DNA of 64,000 nucleotides. Source: UBA4644 sp034933145. Its GTDB lineage: Bacteria > Bacillota > Clostridia > Oscillospirales > Butyricicoccaceae. The stretch is from positions 1-64,000 of the forward strand of contig JAYFOA010000025.1 of NCBI GenBank assembly GCA_034933145.1, written 5' to 3'. How positions within the stretch are numbered: position 1 is the stretch's first letter; the number at the start of each line of letters is the position of its first letter. The position numbers and the translations under genes were made by a program. This document shows positions 40,728 to 48,822 of the stretch, one piece after another. The notes under the pieces are model-generated. The model had not been told where the DNA came from, made no database searches, and saw nothing but the letters and a program-made list of their open reading frames with translations.

Positions 40728-41438
40728 TTACGATTCCGCTTCGGCGCCGTGGGTGGCTGCAATTTTGCGTGCTGCATACAGGAACGGCGTGTCCAGAAGA
40801 CTGGTGACGATAAAGATTACATAACCTGCGAGGCTGATGCGCACCAAGGTCTCGAGAGGATAGATGTTCCAGAAGGCGGCAAAATTAAAGGCAAAGCAGT
40901 TGACGGCCTGAGAGATCAGCGTCGCCGCGTTATTACGGAGCCACAGCAGTTTTGTCTTGCTTCCGGTGCGCTTTTCGGTCTGCGCCCAGATACGGTGATA
41001 CAGGAAGACATCCAGCCGCTGGCAGACGGCGTAGACAATCAGACTGGACAGCAGCAGACGCGGCGTGTTGGCAAAAATCTCGTGCAGCGCCGGCGCGAAC
41101 ACGTCGTTTTCTGAAGGAATATACCAAAGCCAGCTCTGGGATACGATCAAGAACATGGCCGAAGCGGCAATGCCGACGTTGGCGGCTCGCGTCGCCTCCC
41201 GTTTGCCGCAGGTCTCGCTGAGCACATCGGTGATCAAAAAGGTGGAAGCAAACAGCACGTTGCCCAGTGTCTGCTCCATGCCGAAAGCACGGACCAGCAG
41301 CAGTACTTCAATGTTGGCAAGTACGGTGGCCAGAGCGAGCAGCGCTGACAGGGCTTTTGGCCCAAACAGCTTCAGCCAGAGCAGTACGCCGCCGTAAATG
41401 ACCGCTAGTGATCCGATCAATAGTAATTCGTTTCGCAA
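40728..41438 (-). CDS. VUT-family (YhhQ-like) queuosine-precursor transporter
   Basis: 236 residues with about six membrane helices. The conserved loops ITDVLSETCGKREATRAANVG and RNNAATLISQAVNCFAF match the VUT/YhhQ family, which imports queuine or preQ1 for tRNA modification. It starts four bases after the glpK stop on the same transcript, an unexpected pairing. No queuosine biosynthesis gene or preQ1 riboswitch is seen nearby. Confidence 0.82.
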   Translation of the reverse strand: MRNELLLIGSLAVIYGGVLLWLKLFGPKALSALLALATVLANIEVLLLVRAFGMEQTLGNVLFASTFLITDVLSETCGKREATRAANVGIAASAMFLIVSQSWLWYIPSENDVFAPALHEIFANTPRLLLSSLIVYAVCQRLDVFLYHRIWAQTEKRTGSKTKLLWLRNNAATLISQAVNCFAFNFAAFWNIYPLETLVRISLAGYVIFIVTSLLDTPFLYAARKIAATHGAEAES

Positions 41439-41441
41439 GAT

Positions 41442-42938
41442 TTATTCCTCCCAATGCATGGCACGCTGGACGGCCTTATTCCATTGGCTTCGGTAAGAAG
41501 CCGCCCGCTCCGGCTCCATGGCGGGCAAAAATGCACGACCCAACCGGCGGATGTCCGCAAGCTGCGCGGGGCTGTCCCATACGCCGGCGGCAAGCCCGGC
41601 CAGGTAGGCCGCCCCTGCGGCGGTGGTCTCAACCATTTCCGGCCGGTTGACCGGACACCGGAGCAGATCGGCCTGAAACTGCAGCAGGAAATTGGATACC
41701 GCCGCCCCGCCGTCGACCCAAATTTCCCGGGCTGGCGCATCTATATCTGCCGCCATCGTATCGCACAGGTCGGCCACCTGATAGGCGATACCTTCCAGCA
41801 CGGCACGGGCGATATGTGCGCGGGTGACGCCGCGGGTCAGACCGAGGATCGCACCGCGGGCATACATATCCCAGTGGGGCGCACCCAGCCCCGTAAAGGC
41901 GGAAACCAGATAGACCCCGCCGTTGTCGGGCACGGTCTCAGCCAGGAGATCAACCTCATGGGCGCTGCCGATAAGCCCCAGCCCGTCCCGAAGCCACTGG
42001 ATTGCAGAACCGGCGTTGAAGACGCTGCCCTCCAGCACATAGGTGGTCTCACCGCCGATCTGCCAGCCGATGCTTGTCAGCAGTCCATGCTCCGAGCGGA
42101 GGGAGGAGCTCCCTGTGTTCATCAGAGTAAAGCAGCCGGTGCCGTAGGTGTTTTTGATCTGGCCGGGGAAAAAGCAGCCCTGGCCGAACAGCGCTGCCTG
42201 CTGATCCCCCGCTGCGCCGCACACCGGCACGCCGGCAAGGGCCTCCAACCCTTTCAGGTTGGGACGGATATACCCATATATCTCACTGTTGGATACCGGC
42301 CGCGGCAGTACGCACATCGGTACGTGCAGCATGCGGCAAAGTTCCGGGTCCCAGCACAGCCGGTCTATATCCAGCAGCAGGGTACGGGAGCAGTTGGACA
42401 AGTCGGAGACATGAGCCCCTGTAAGGTTCCAGATCAGCCAGCTGTCTACTGTGCCGAACAGCAGCTTTCCATTCTCCGCCCGTGCCCGTGCGCCGGGCAC
42501 GTTATCCAGCATCCAGCATAGCTTTGTTCCGGAAAAATAAGCGTCTGGGAGAAGTCCGGTTTTTTCACGGATATAACCGGCATAGCCCTCCCGCTTCAGA
42601 CGGTCGCACAGATCGGCTGTCCGGCGGCACTGCCAGACAATGGCATTCATCACGGGACGCCCGCTTTCCTTGTCCCATAAGATCGAGGTCTCCCGTTGGT
42701 TTGTGACGCCGATAGCAGCGATGTCACTGCCTGCAAGGCCGCTTTGCTCAAAGGCGGCGGAGAGCGCTAACAGCTGAGTCTCCAGAATTTCCATCGGGTC
42801 GTGCTCAACCCAGCCGGGACGCGGATACTGCTGCGGCAGCGGGTACTGTGCCTTGGCGACGGCACGGCCGTGACGGTCGAAAACGATGGCGCGGGAGCTG
42901 GTGGTTCCCTGGTCCAGCGCGATAATATAATCCTTCAT
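41442..42938 (-). CDS. glpK: Glycerol kinase
   Basis: 498 residues, the usual length. N-terminal ALDQGTTSSRAIVFD and GVTNQRETSILWDKESG, the hinge NTYGTGCFTLMNTG, and the C-terminal VDGGAAVSNFLLQFQADLL are FGGY-kinase signatures specific for glycerol kinase. It phosphorylates glycerol to glycerol-3-phosphate in the cytoplasm. The ATG at 42938 has GGGAGAA upstream. No glpF or glpD is adjacent; instead the YhhQ-type transporter is coupled downstream. Confidence 0.92.
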   Translation of the reverse strand: MKDYIIALDQGTTSSRAIVFDRHGRAVAKAQYPLPQQYPRPGWVEHDPMEILETQLLALSAAFEQSGLAGSDIAAIGVTNQRETSILWDKESGRPVMNAIVWQCRRTADLCDRLKREGYAGYIREKTGLLPDAYFSGTKLCWMLDNVPGARARAENGKLLFGTVDSWLIWNLTGAHVSDLSNCSRTLLLDIDRLCWDPELCRMLHVPMCVLPRPVSNSEIYGYIRPNLKGLEALAGVPVCGAAGDQQAALFGQGCFFPGQIKNTYGTGCFTLMNTGSSSLRSEHGLLTSIGWQIGGETTYVLEGSVFNAGSAIQWLRDGLGLIGSAHEVDLLAETVPDNGGVYLVSAFTGLGAPHWDMYARGAILGLTRGVTRAHIARAVLEGIAYQVADLCDTMAADIDAPAREIWVDGGAAVSNFLLQFQADLLRCPVNRPEMVETTAAGAAYLAGLAAGVWDSPAQLADIRRLGRAFLPAMEPERAASYRSQWNKAVQRAMHWEE

Positions 42939-42966
42939 ATCGTTCTCCCGTATTGACGAAATCCAC

Positions 42967-42988
42967 ATCTTATCATAAATTATAAGAT
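42967..42988. repeat. Inverted repeat in the glpK-lipase divergent region
   Basis: ATCTTAT and ATAAGAT are separated by eight bases. The minus strand contains TATAAT within it. The repeat may be a shared operator or simply back-to-back -10 elements. Confidence 0.35.
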
Positions 42989-43023
42989 AGATACCATTAT
43001 AAACGGAAAAGGAGAGGATGTCC

Positions 43024-43971
43024 ATGTGTCTGACTGAAGACTTTTTCTATCCCTCCTCCGACGGTGTCGGCAGGATCCGCGCGCGGATGTGGCGGCCGGA
43101 AAGCAATCCGGAGGCGGTGCTGCAAATCGCCCACGGCATCTGTGAGCATCTGGAACGCTATGACGACTTTGCCCATTTTCTGACGGAGCAGGGATTTCTG
43201 GTCGTCGCCAACGACCATCTGGGCCACGGGAAGACTGCGCAAGCGCCGCAGGGACTGGGCGTTATCAGTCGGCATGGCGGCTGGAGCTGTATGGTGGATG
43301 ACATTGAGACACTCCGCGCGAAGATGGCGGATGAAAATCCCGGTCTGCCCTATTTTTTGCTGGGCCACAGCATGGGCTCGTTTCTGGTACGCACCTATCT
43401 GATTCGTTTTCCGGGCAGGCTGACCGGGGCGCTGATCTCCGGTACTGGTCAGCAGGCGCCGGTACTGGTGACGACGGGCATTTTTTTGACCGGGCTGATC
43501 GGAGCGTTCCGGGGCCGGGATTACCGCAGTGCACTGGTGCAGAATATGGCCTTCGGCAGCTATAATCGGAAATTTGAGCCGAAACGGACAACCTCTGACT
43601 GGCTGACCCGGGATACGGAGATTGTGGACGGCTATCAAAAGGATGTGCTGTGCTGTTTTGTCCCCTCCGTTGCCTTCTACGGAGAGATGCTGCGCGGCGT
43701 ACGCTTTATTTCCTCGGTGCGGAACACGCAGGCGATGGACAAATCCATGCCCGTGCTGTTCTTTTCAGGCGCGCTGGATCCCGTGGGAGAGGAAACCCGC
43801 GGCCTAATGCGTGCCGTAGATACCTTCCGCCGCACCGGCTGCCGGGATGTGACGGTGAAAGTATACCCGGAGGGGCGGCATGAGATGCTGAACGAAACAA
43901 ACCGTGCGGAGGTCTATGCCGACGTATTAAACTGGCTGAAGAGCAAGCTGCCGGCGAAAGCGGAGGTATAA
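43024..43971 (+). CDS. Alpha/beta hydrolase, lysophospholipase/monoacylglycerol lipase type
   Basis: 315 residues from the ATG at 43024 (GGAGAGG six bases upstream; the ATG at 43018 overlaps it). The hydrolase-4 family features are HGICEHLERYDDFAHFL, the nucleophile elbow LGHSMGSFLVR, the Asp in FFSGALDPVGEE and the His in YPEGRHEMLNE. It is a cytosolic serine hydrolase of the PldB/MGL type and may release fatty acids from lysophospholipid or monoacylglycerol. It lies opposite glpK and is the first gene of a three-gene plus-strand operon. Confidence 0.88.
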   Translation: MCLTEDFFYPSSDGVGRIRARMWRPESNPEAVLQIAHGICEHLERYDDFAHFLTEQGFLVVANDHLGHGKTAQAPQGLGVISRHGGWSCMVDDIETLRAKMADENPGLPYFLLGHSMGSFLVRTYLIRFPGRLTGALISGTGQQAPVLVTTGIFLTGLIGAFRGRDYRSALVQNMAFGSYNRKFEPKRTTSDWLTRDTEIVDGYQKDVLCCFVPSVAFYGEMLRGVRFISSVRNTQAMDKSMPVLFFSGALDPVGEETRGLMRAVDTFRRTGCRDVTVKVYPEGRHEMLNETNRAEVYADVLNWLKSKLPAKAEV

Positions 43972-44889
43972 ATGCTTTGGCTTCCTCTCTGCGCCATCGG
44001 TGCGGGATTGCTGCTGCGTCGGTGGCCCGCCGCCGGGCGGCTTCTTGCGAGGATCGCCGACGGCGTGCTGTATGCGCTGATGGCACTTATCGGCTTGCGC
44101 ATGGGCGCATCGGCAGAGGTACGGGAAAACCTTCCCCGCATCGGTCTGTCCTGCCTGCTCATCTGCATGGCTGCCCTGGCGGGCAGCGTGGCGCTGACCT
44201 TATTGCTTGAAAAGACGCTGCTTTTTCTGCCTCCGGCAGCGCAGCACGGGCCGGATGACGGGGAAAGCGGGCCGGATTCCGGCCGGGCCTTTGCCGTTTT
44301 GCTGCCCGGCTGTATCCTCGCAGGCTTTTTGGCCGGTTGGTTCTTGCTGCCGGAGCGGCTGTACGGCGTTGCCGACACGGCGTTTTCTGTGCTGCTGGCG
44401 CTGCTCTATCTGACAGTGGGGGCAGCGTTGGGCGATGCGATTGACATTCTTCGCCGGGCGTCCGCCACAGGCTGGCGGACGCTGTTGCTGCCGGCGGCCA
44501 TCGCGCTCGGCAGTCTTCTGGGCGGAGCGCTGTGCGGTCTTTTACCGGGAATACCGGGTAAAACAGCGCTGCTTTCCGCCGCCGGGCTGGGTTATTACAG
44601 CTATACCGGTGCCTTTTTGACCAGCACTTACGGCGCAGAGGCGGGAGCCTATGGCTTCCTTTCCAATGTGCTGCGGGACAGTCTGACGGTCCTGCTGCTG
44701 CCGCTTCTGCGGCGGTTGTCACCGGGCAGCTGTCTTGCCGCGGGAGCCGGCGGCTGTATGGATACCATGCTCGCTCCCGTCACACGGTCGCTGGGCGGTA
44801 ATTATGCGCTGCCGAGTCTTCTGTCCGGGGCGGCGGTCACCGCCCTGACTACCGTGTTGCTACCGCTGCTGGCCGCCATTCTGAAGTAA
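43972..44889 (+). CDS. LysO-family lysine exporter (DUF340)
   Basis: 305 residues with about eight membrane helices. The C-terminal half matches LysO: GLGYYSYTGAFLTSTYGAEAGAY, FLSNVLRDSLTVLLLPLL and AAGAGGCMDTMLAPVTR. LysO exports lysine and its toxic analogue thialysine. It starts one base after the lipase stop. A hydrophilic insert near residues 85-105 is rich in Gly, Asp and Ser. Confidence 0.85.
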   Translation: MLWLPLCAIGAGLLLRRWPAAGRLLARIADGVLYALMALIGLRMGASAEVRENLPRIGLSCLLICMAALAGSVALTLLLEKTLLFLPPAAQHGPDDGESGPDSGRAFAVLLPGCILAGFLAGWFLLPERLYGVADTAFSVLLALLYLTVGAALGDAIDILRRASATGWRTLLLPAAIALGSLLGGALCGLLPGIPGKTALLSAAGLGYYSYTGAFLTSTYGAEAGAYGFLSNVLRDSLTVLLLPLLRRLSPGSCLAAGAGGCMDTMLAPVTRSLGGNYALPSLLSGAAVTALTTVLLPLLAAILK

Positions 44890-44904
44890 GGGGATATCTG
44901 ATCT

Positions 44905-45372
44905 ATGTGGGATACCTATGGGGGCCATCTGCTGATGACCTTTCTCATCTCCACCGTGCCCGTACTGGAGCTTCGCGCTGCAATTCCTTTCGGCACCGCC
45001 AATGGACTGCCGCTCTGGACGGCTGCACTTGTCTCGGTGCTTGGCAATATTGCGCCCGTTCCGTTTCTAATTCTGTTTATCCGCCGCATTTTTACCTGGC
45101 TTCGGCAGAAAAGCATAAAATGGGATCGCCTGATCCGCAGGCTGGAGCTTCATGCTGCCGGAAAGGGCGCAGTCGTACGGAAATATCAGCTGCTGGGCCT
45201 GTTCATTCTGGTGGCGATTCCGCTGCCCGGCACCGGAGCCTGGACCGGCGCGCTGGTGGCCGCCATGCTGGATATCCGCCTGCGTCAGGCGTTTCCGGTC
45301 ATCGCGGCCGGCGTGATCGCTGCAGGAGGCCTGGTATCCCTTCTGACCGCCGGCGTGATCTCATTGACATAG
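44905..45372 (+). CDS. Small multidrug export protein (COG2426)
   Basis: 155 residues with about four membrane segments. It shows the family features STVPVLELRAAIPFGTANG, LGNIAPVPFLI and VAIPLPGTGAWTGALVA. The name small multidrug export protein is historical and drug transport has not been shown; a general membrane function is as likely. It lies 15 bases after the LysO gene. Confidence 0.82.
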   Translation: MWDTYGGHLLMTFLISTVPVLELRAAIPFGTANGLPLWTAALVSVLGNIAPVPFLILFIRRIFTWLRQKSIKWDRLIRRLELHAAGKGAVVRKYQLLGLFILVAIPLPGTGAWTGALVAAMLDIRLRQAFPVIAAGVIAAGGLVSLLTAGVISLT

Positions 45373-45412
45373 ACAGGGGATTGTTTCGGGCCGCGAAAAA
45401 TAGGGAAATAGG

Positions 45413-45439
45413 AAAAGCTGCCGTATGGCAGCTTTTTAT
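45413..45439 (+). terminator. Terminator after the lipase-LysO-exporter operon
   Basis: AAAAGCTGCC pairs with GGCAGCTTTT around GTAT, followed by T residues. Confidence 0.7.
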
Positions 45440-45541
45440 TTGTCTCCGGGTGATAGAGATTTACTCTGCTTTTCAAAAATACCAAGTGGGTTTTATCCAA
45501 ATCGCTTGCGGCAGAGGAGAAACTGTGCTATGGTTGACCTA

Positions 45542-45564
45542 TATAATATTCATTTAATGAATAT
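45542..45564 (+). promoter_or_regulatory. -10 box with overlapping dyad before the arginase gene
   Basis: TATAAT (45542-45547) is followed by the perfect dyad ATATTCAT-TTA-ATGAATAT (45546-45564), which covers the likely transcription start. The -35 is poor. The half-sites resemble ArgR half-sites but in the opposite order. Confidence 0.45.
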
Positions 45565-45591
45565 ATACATTGAGAGGGAGGACAAGCGGGA

Positions 45592-46485
45592 ATGATCAGC
45601 AAAAAAGTCGATATTATAGGGATTCAGATGGATCTTGGCGCATCAAAGCGCGGCGTGGATATGGGGCCGCTCGCTATTCGATACGCGGATATATGCAATA
45701 AGATGAGCGAGCTGGGGATTCAATGGCGTGATAAGGGAGACATCATTCCGCTGGCCCGCGGGAAATCGCGTCCTGACATGAAGAATTACGAGCAAGTGAC
45801 GGAGGCGAACCGCCGGCTGTATGATCAGGTTTCTGAAAGCTTAAAGGCCGGGGCGCTGCCGGTGGTCCTCGGCGGCGACCACTGTGTGGCGGCGGGCAGC
45901 ATCCCCGCGGTGGCACGGCATTACGGCGGCATCGGAGTCATCTGGATCGATGCACATGGTGATTTCAATAATCAGGAAAGCTCCCTCAGCGGCAATATGC
46001 ACGGCATGCCTTTTTCTGCCGTCTGTGGCTGCGGTCCGGCCTGTATGATGGATTATGGGGGAGAAACAGTATTCGTTGACCCCACACACGCGGTTCAGAT
46101 CGGCGGACGGGACATCGAGATTCAGGAGCGGATGCGGATGCGGCAGGCGGGCGTGACGGTGTTTTCCATCTCCGATATTGATCGGCTGGGGATGGCGGAA
46201 GTCATGCGCCGGGCTATCCGGATCACGGGCAGCGGGACGGCGGGGATCCATGTCAGCTTTGATGTGGACGCAGTGACGCCGGACGAAGCGCCGGGTACCG
46301 GAACACCGGTTCACAGTGGTATCACTGTCCGCGAAGCATTCCTGGCCGCTGAGATGATCGCCGAGAGCGACCGGCTGATCTCCCTCGACATGGTGGAAGT
46401 CAATCCGATTTTGGACGAGCGGAACCGAACCGGAAACCTGGCTTGTGAGCTGGTTCTTTCCCTGTTGGGGAAAACGGTGTATTAA
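45592..46485 (+). CDS. rocF: Arginase
   Basis: 297 residues, the normal size. All arginase metal motifs are visible: LGGDHCVAAGS, WIDAHGDFN and SFDVDAVTPDEAPGTGTP. It hydrolyses arginine to ornithine and urea with a binuclear manganese site in the cytosol. The ATG is preceded by GAGGGAGG. No rocD or rocE homologue is adjacent, so ornithine use must be encoded elsewhere. A dyad lies at its promoter. The terminator follows soon after. Confidence 0.92.
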   Translation: MISKKVDIIGIQMDLGASKRGVDMGPLAIRYADICNKMSELGIQWRDKGDIIPLARGKSRPDMKNYEQVTEANRRLYDQVSESLKAGALPVVLGGDHCVAAGSIPAVARHYGGIGVIWIDAHGDFNNQESSLSGNMHGMPFSAVCGCGPACMMDYGGETVFVDPTHAVQIGGRDIEIQERMRMRQAGVTVFSISDIDRLGMAEVMRRAIRITGSGTAGIHVSFDVDAVTPDEAPGTGTPVHSGITVREAFLAAEMIAESDRLISLDMVEVNPILDERNRTGNLACELVLSLLGKTVY

Positions 46486-46502
46486 ATCGATAATCGCTAC
46501 AT

Positions 46503-46539
46503 ACGCCCGCGGGTCCTTGCCCGCGGGCGTTCTGTTTTT
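46503..46539 (+). terminator. Terminator after the arginase gene
   Basis: ACGCCCGCGG pairs with CCGCGGGCGT (inverted repeat around TCCTTG), followed by a T run. Confidence 0.75.
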
Positions 46540-46727
46540 GGCTGGCGAAACGAAATGTCTTTTCGCACTTTAGCCTCAGGATGCATTGCTTTCGCAATTT
46601 TCCCAGGCATGTATTTCCCCGTAGCGCCGGTCTATGACCGTATGGGGCACCCATTTCCCGTTGAAAACAGAGGGGGAGTATGATAAGATGGACAAGGATT
46701 AAAACTTGAAAGAAAACGGGTGATCTC

Positions 46728-47567
46728 ATGGAACAGAACAAAGCGCTCCGTGTCTTTGCGGAGGAGATCCGCGTCGAAACGCTCAAAGAGCTTGCGCACC
46801 TGGGCTTCGGCCATGTGGGCGGCGCGATGTCCGTCGTGGAACTGCTGGCCGTGCTGTATGGACGCGAGATGCGGATCGATCCCCGCAATCCCCGCTGGGA
46901 ACAGCGGGATAAGCTGGTAATGAGCAAAGGCCACGCCGGCCCGTCCCTCTATGCCACGCTGGCCCTCAAGGGCTATTTCCCGAAGGAGGAGCTGCTCACC
47001 CTCAACCAGGGCGGCACACATCTGCCCAGCCACTGTGACCGGAACAAGACCCCGGGGGTAGATATGACCACAGGCAGTCTGGGACAGGGTATGTCTACCG
47101 CCTGCGGCATCGCGCTGGGTGACCGGATGCGCGGCCGCGACAGCTATACCTATCTGGTGTTGGGCGACGGTGAATGTGATGAGGGCCAGGTCTGGGAGGG
47201 CGCGATGTTCGCGCCACAGTTTCGGCTCGATCATCTGATTGCCTTCGTCGATCTCAATAAGCAGCAGCTGGATGGCGCGTGTACAGATGTGCTGAATCTA
47301 GGTGACATGGTGGATAAATGGACGGCCTTTGGTTGGGATACCCGGAAGGTGGACGGCCATGATATCGACGCCATCGCCGATGCCATCGCGGCGGCAAAGG
47401 CCATGTCCGGCAAGCCGCATATGATTATCCTCGATACGATCAAGGGGCACGGCTGCCTGTTGGCGGAGCAGACTTTCCCCTGCCATCACATCGCCTTTAC
47501 GGCGGAGCAGATCGCGCCGAGCCTTGCACACGCGGAAGCCGAGCTCGAAGCTGCAAGGAGGGCGTAA
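46728..47567 (+). CDS. Transketolase, N-terminal subunit
   Basis: 279 residues. The thiamine-diphosphate binding GDGECDEGQVWEGAMFA spans the GDG...N motif together with VDLNKQQLDG. Earlier parts are HLGFGHVGGAMSVVELL, VMSKGHAGPSLYATLA and TGSLGQGMSTACGIALG. This is the pyrophosphate-binding half of a split transketolase common in Clostridia and archaea. It is followed at once by the C-terminal half. Transketolase links glycolysis and pentose phosphates. Confidence 0.9.
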   Translation: MEQNKALRVFAEEIRVETLKELAHLGFGHVGGAMSVVELLAVLYGREMRIDPRNPRWEQRDKLVMSKGHAGPSLYATLALKGYFPKEELLTLNQGGTHLPSHCDRNKTPGVDMTTGSLGQGMSTACGIALGDRMRGRDSYTYLVLGDGECDEGQVWEGAMFAPQFRLDHLIAFVDLNKQQLDGACTDVLNLGDMVDKWTAFGWDTRKVDGHDIDAIADAIAAAKAMSGKPHMIILDTIKGHGCLLAEQTFPCHHIAFTAEQIAPSLAHAEAELEAARRA

Positions 47568-47570
47568 CAC

Positions 47571-48536
47571 ATGAGCTATCAAGTGAAAAAGAGCTTTGAG
47601 AAAGAGACTACGGAGATGCGCCGCGCCTATTGCGATACGCTGCAGGAGCTGGCACGCACGGACAATCGCATCTGCATTCTGGATGCCGATCTGGTCGGCT
47701 CCTCCGGCGTCAAGCCGTTTTTTAAAGAATTCCCGGACCGCGCCATTGACTGCGGCATCCAGGAAAGTAATATGATCGGCGTGGCCGCCGGCCTTTCTGC
47801 GGCGGGGATGGTGCCCTTCGCCCATTCCTTCGGTCCCTTTGCCACCCGCCGTGTTCTTGACCAGATTTTTATCTCCTGCGCCTATGCGAAACTGAATGTC
47901 CGTATCATCGGCAGCGACCCCGGCGTTTGTGCCGCCTATAATGGCGGAACGCATATGCCCTTTGAGGATATGGGTGCACTGATGTCCGTGCCGAAGATCA
48001 CGTTGGTCGAGCCTGCCGATACTGTCCAGCTCCGCTGGCTGATCCGACGTCTGCGGGACGAGTACGGCGTCTTCTATATCCGCATGATGCGAAAACTGGC
48101 CGTCGGCGTCTATGAGGAAGACTCGACCTTTGAACTGGGAAAAATGCCCGTCCTGCGCGATGGCAATGATGTTTGCATCGTAGCGTCGGGCATTATGGTG
48201 GCCGAGGCGCTGAAAGCCGCCGAAAGTCTGGCGGCACAGGGAATTTCCGCCGCCGTGCTGAACGCTTTCTGCTGGAAGCCCATTGACCGGGAGACGCTGG
48301 AAAAGTATTCCGGGAAATGCGGCTGCTTCGTTACCGCCGAGAACCATAACGTCGTCGGAGGTCTGAATGGCGCGGTCTGCGCGGCATTGGCCCAGAGTAC
48401 GCCGGCGCCGGTGGAGGCCGTCGGCATCTTTGACGAGTTTGGCGAGGTCGGGACCGAGGCATTCCTGCGCGAGCGGTTCCAGCTGACCGCTGCTGCCGTC
48501 GAGCAGGCGGCAAAAAAGGCGATTTCACGAAAGTAA
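47571..48536 (+). CDS. Transketolase, C-terminal subunit
   Basis: 321 residues. The pyrimidine-binding half with the catalytic Glu in CGIQESNMIGVAAGLSAAG, PFAHSFGPFATRR and the C-terminal domain VTAENHNVVGGLNGAV. It starts after a 3-base gap behind the N-terminal subunit, and both must assemble into one active enzyme. AGGAGG of the previous stop region serves as its ribosome binding site. Confidence 0.9.
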   Translation: MSYQVKKSFEKETTEMRRAYCDTLQELARTDNRICILDADLVGSSGVKPFFKEFPDRAIDCGIQESNMIGVAAGLSAAGMVPFAHSFGPFATRRVLDQIFISCAYAKLNVRIIGSDPGVCAAYNGGTHMPFEDMGALMSVPKITLVEPADTVQLRWLIRRLRDEYGVFYIRMMRKLAVGVYEEDSTFELGKMPVLRDGNDVCIVASGIMVAEALKAAESLAAQGISAAVLNAFCWKPIDRETLEKYSGKCGCFVTAENHNVVGGLNGAVCAALAQSTPAPVEAVGIFDEFGEVGTEAFLRERFQLTAAAVEQAAKKAISRK

Positions 48537-48552
48537 AAATTAAAGATGATTA

Positions 48553-48581
48553 TTCGCCCCCGAACATCGTTCGGGGGCGAA
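48553..48581 (+). terminator. Hairpin after the transketolase genes
   Basis: TTCGCCCCCGAA pairs perfectly with TTCGGGGGCGAA around five bases. Only a short T tract follows. Confidence 0.6.
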
Positions 48582-48713
48582 TTTGCAGGAGAAGGACTGC
48601 CGTTATGGAAAATATAACCACACCGGGCAGAATAAGGAGCTCTTTTCCCTGCTGCTCTTGATCGTTTAATTTATCGCTAAGACCGCCAGCTCAGAGGAAA
48701 ACGTCGAAAAGCT

Positions 48714-48742
48714 TTGCATCCTGCGGTAACAGCTGATACAAT
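48714..48742 (+). promoter_or_regulatory. Promoter of the C69 dipeptidase gene
   Basis: TTGCAT (48714-48719) and TACAAT (48737-48742) with a 17-base spacer, about 80 bases before the ATG. Confidence 0.6.
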
Positions 48743-48822
48743 AACGGTGAGGGCAAACCGAGCACCGTCCGCTTTCGGCGGCGGAGGGAGGCCCAGCATG
48801 AATGACACGGAGGATCGACCCT

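Noticed and set aside
45546..45564. Standard ArgR box upstream of arginase
   Set aside because: ArgR boxes read TGAAT-N-ATTCA, whereas this dyad reads ATTCAT-N-ATGAAT, so the half-sites are in the opposite order.
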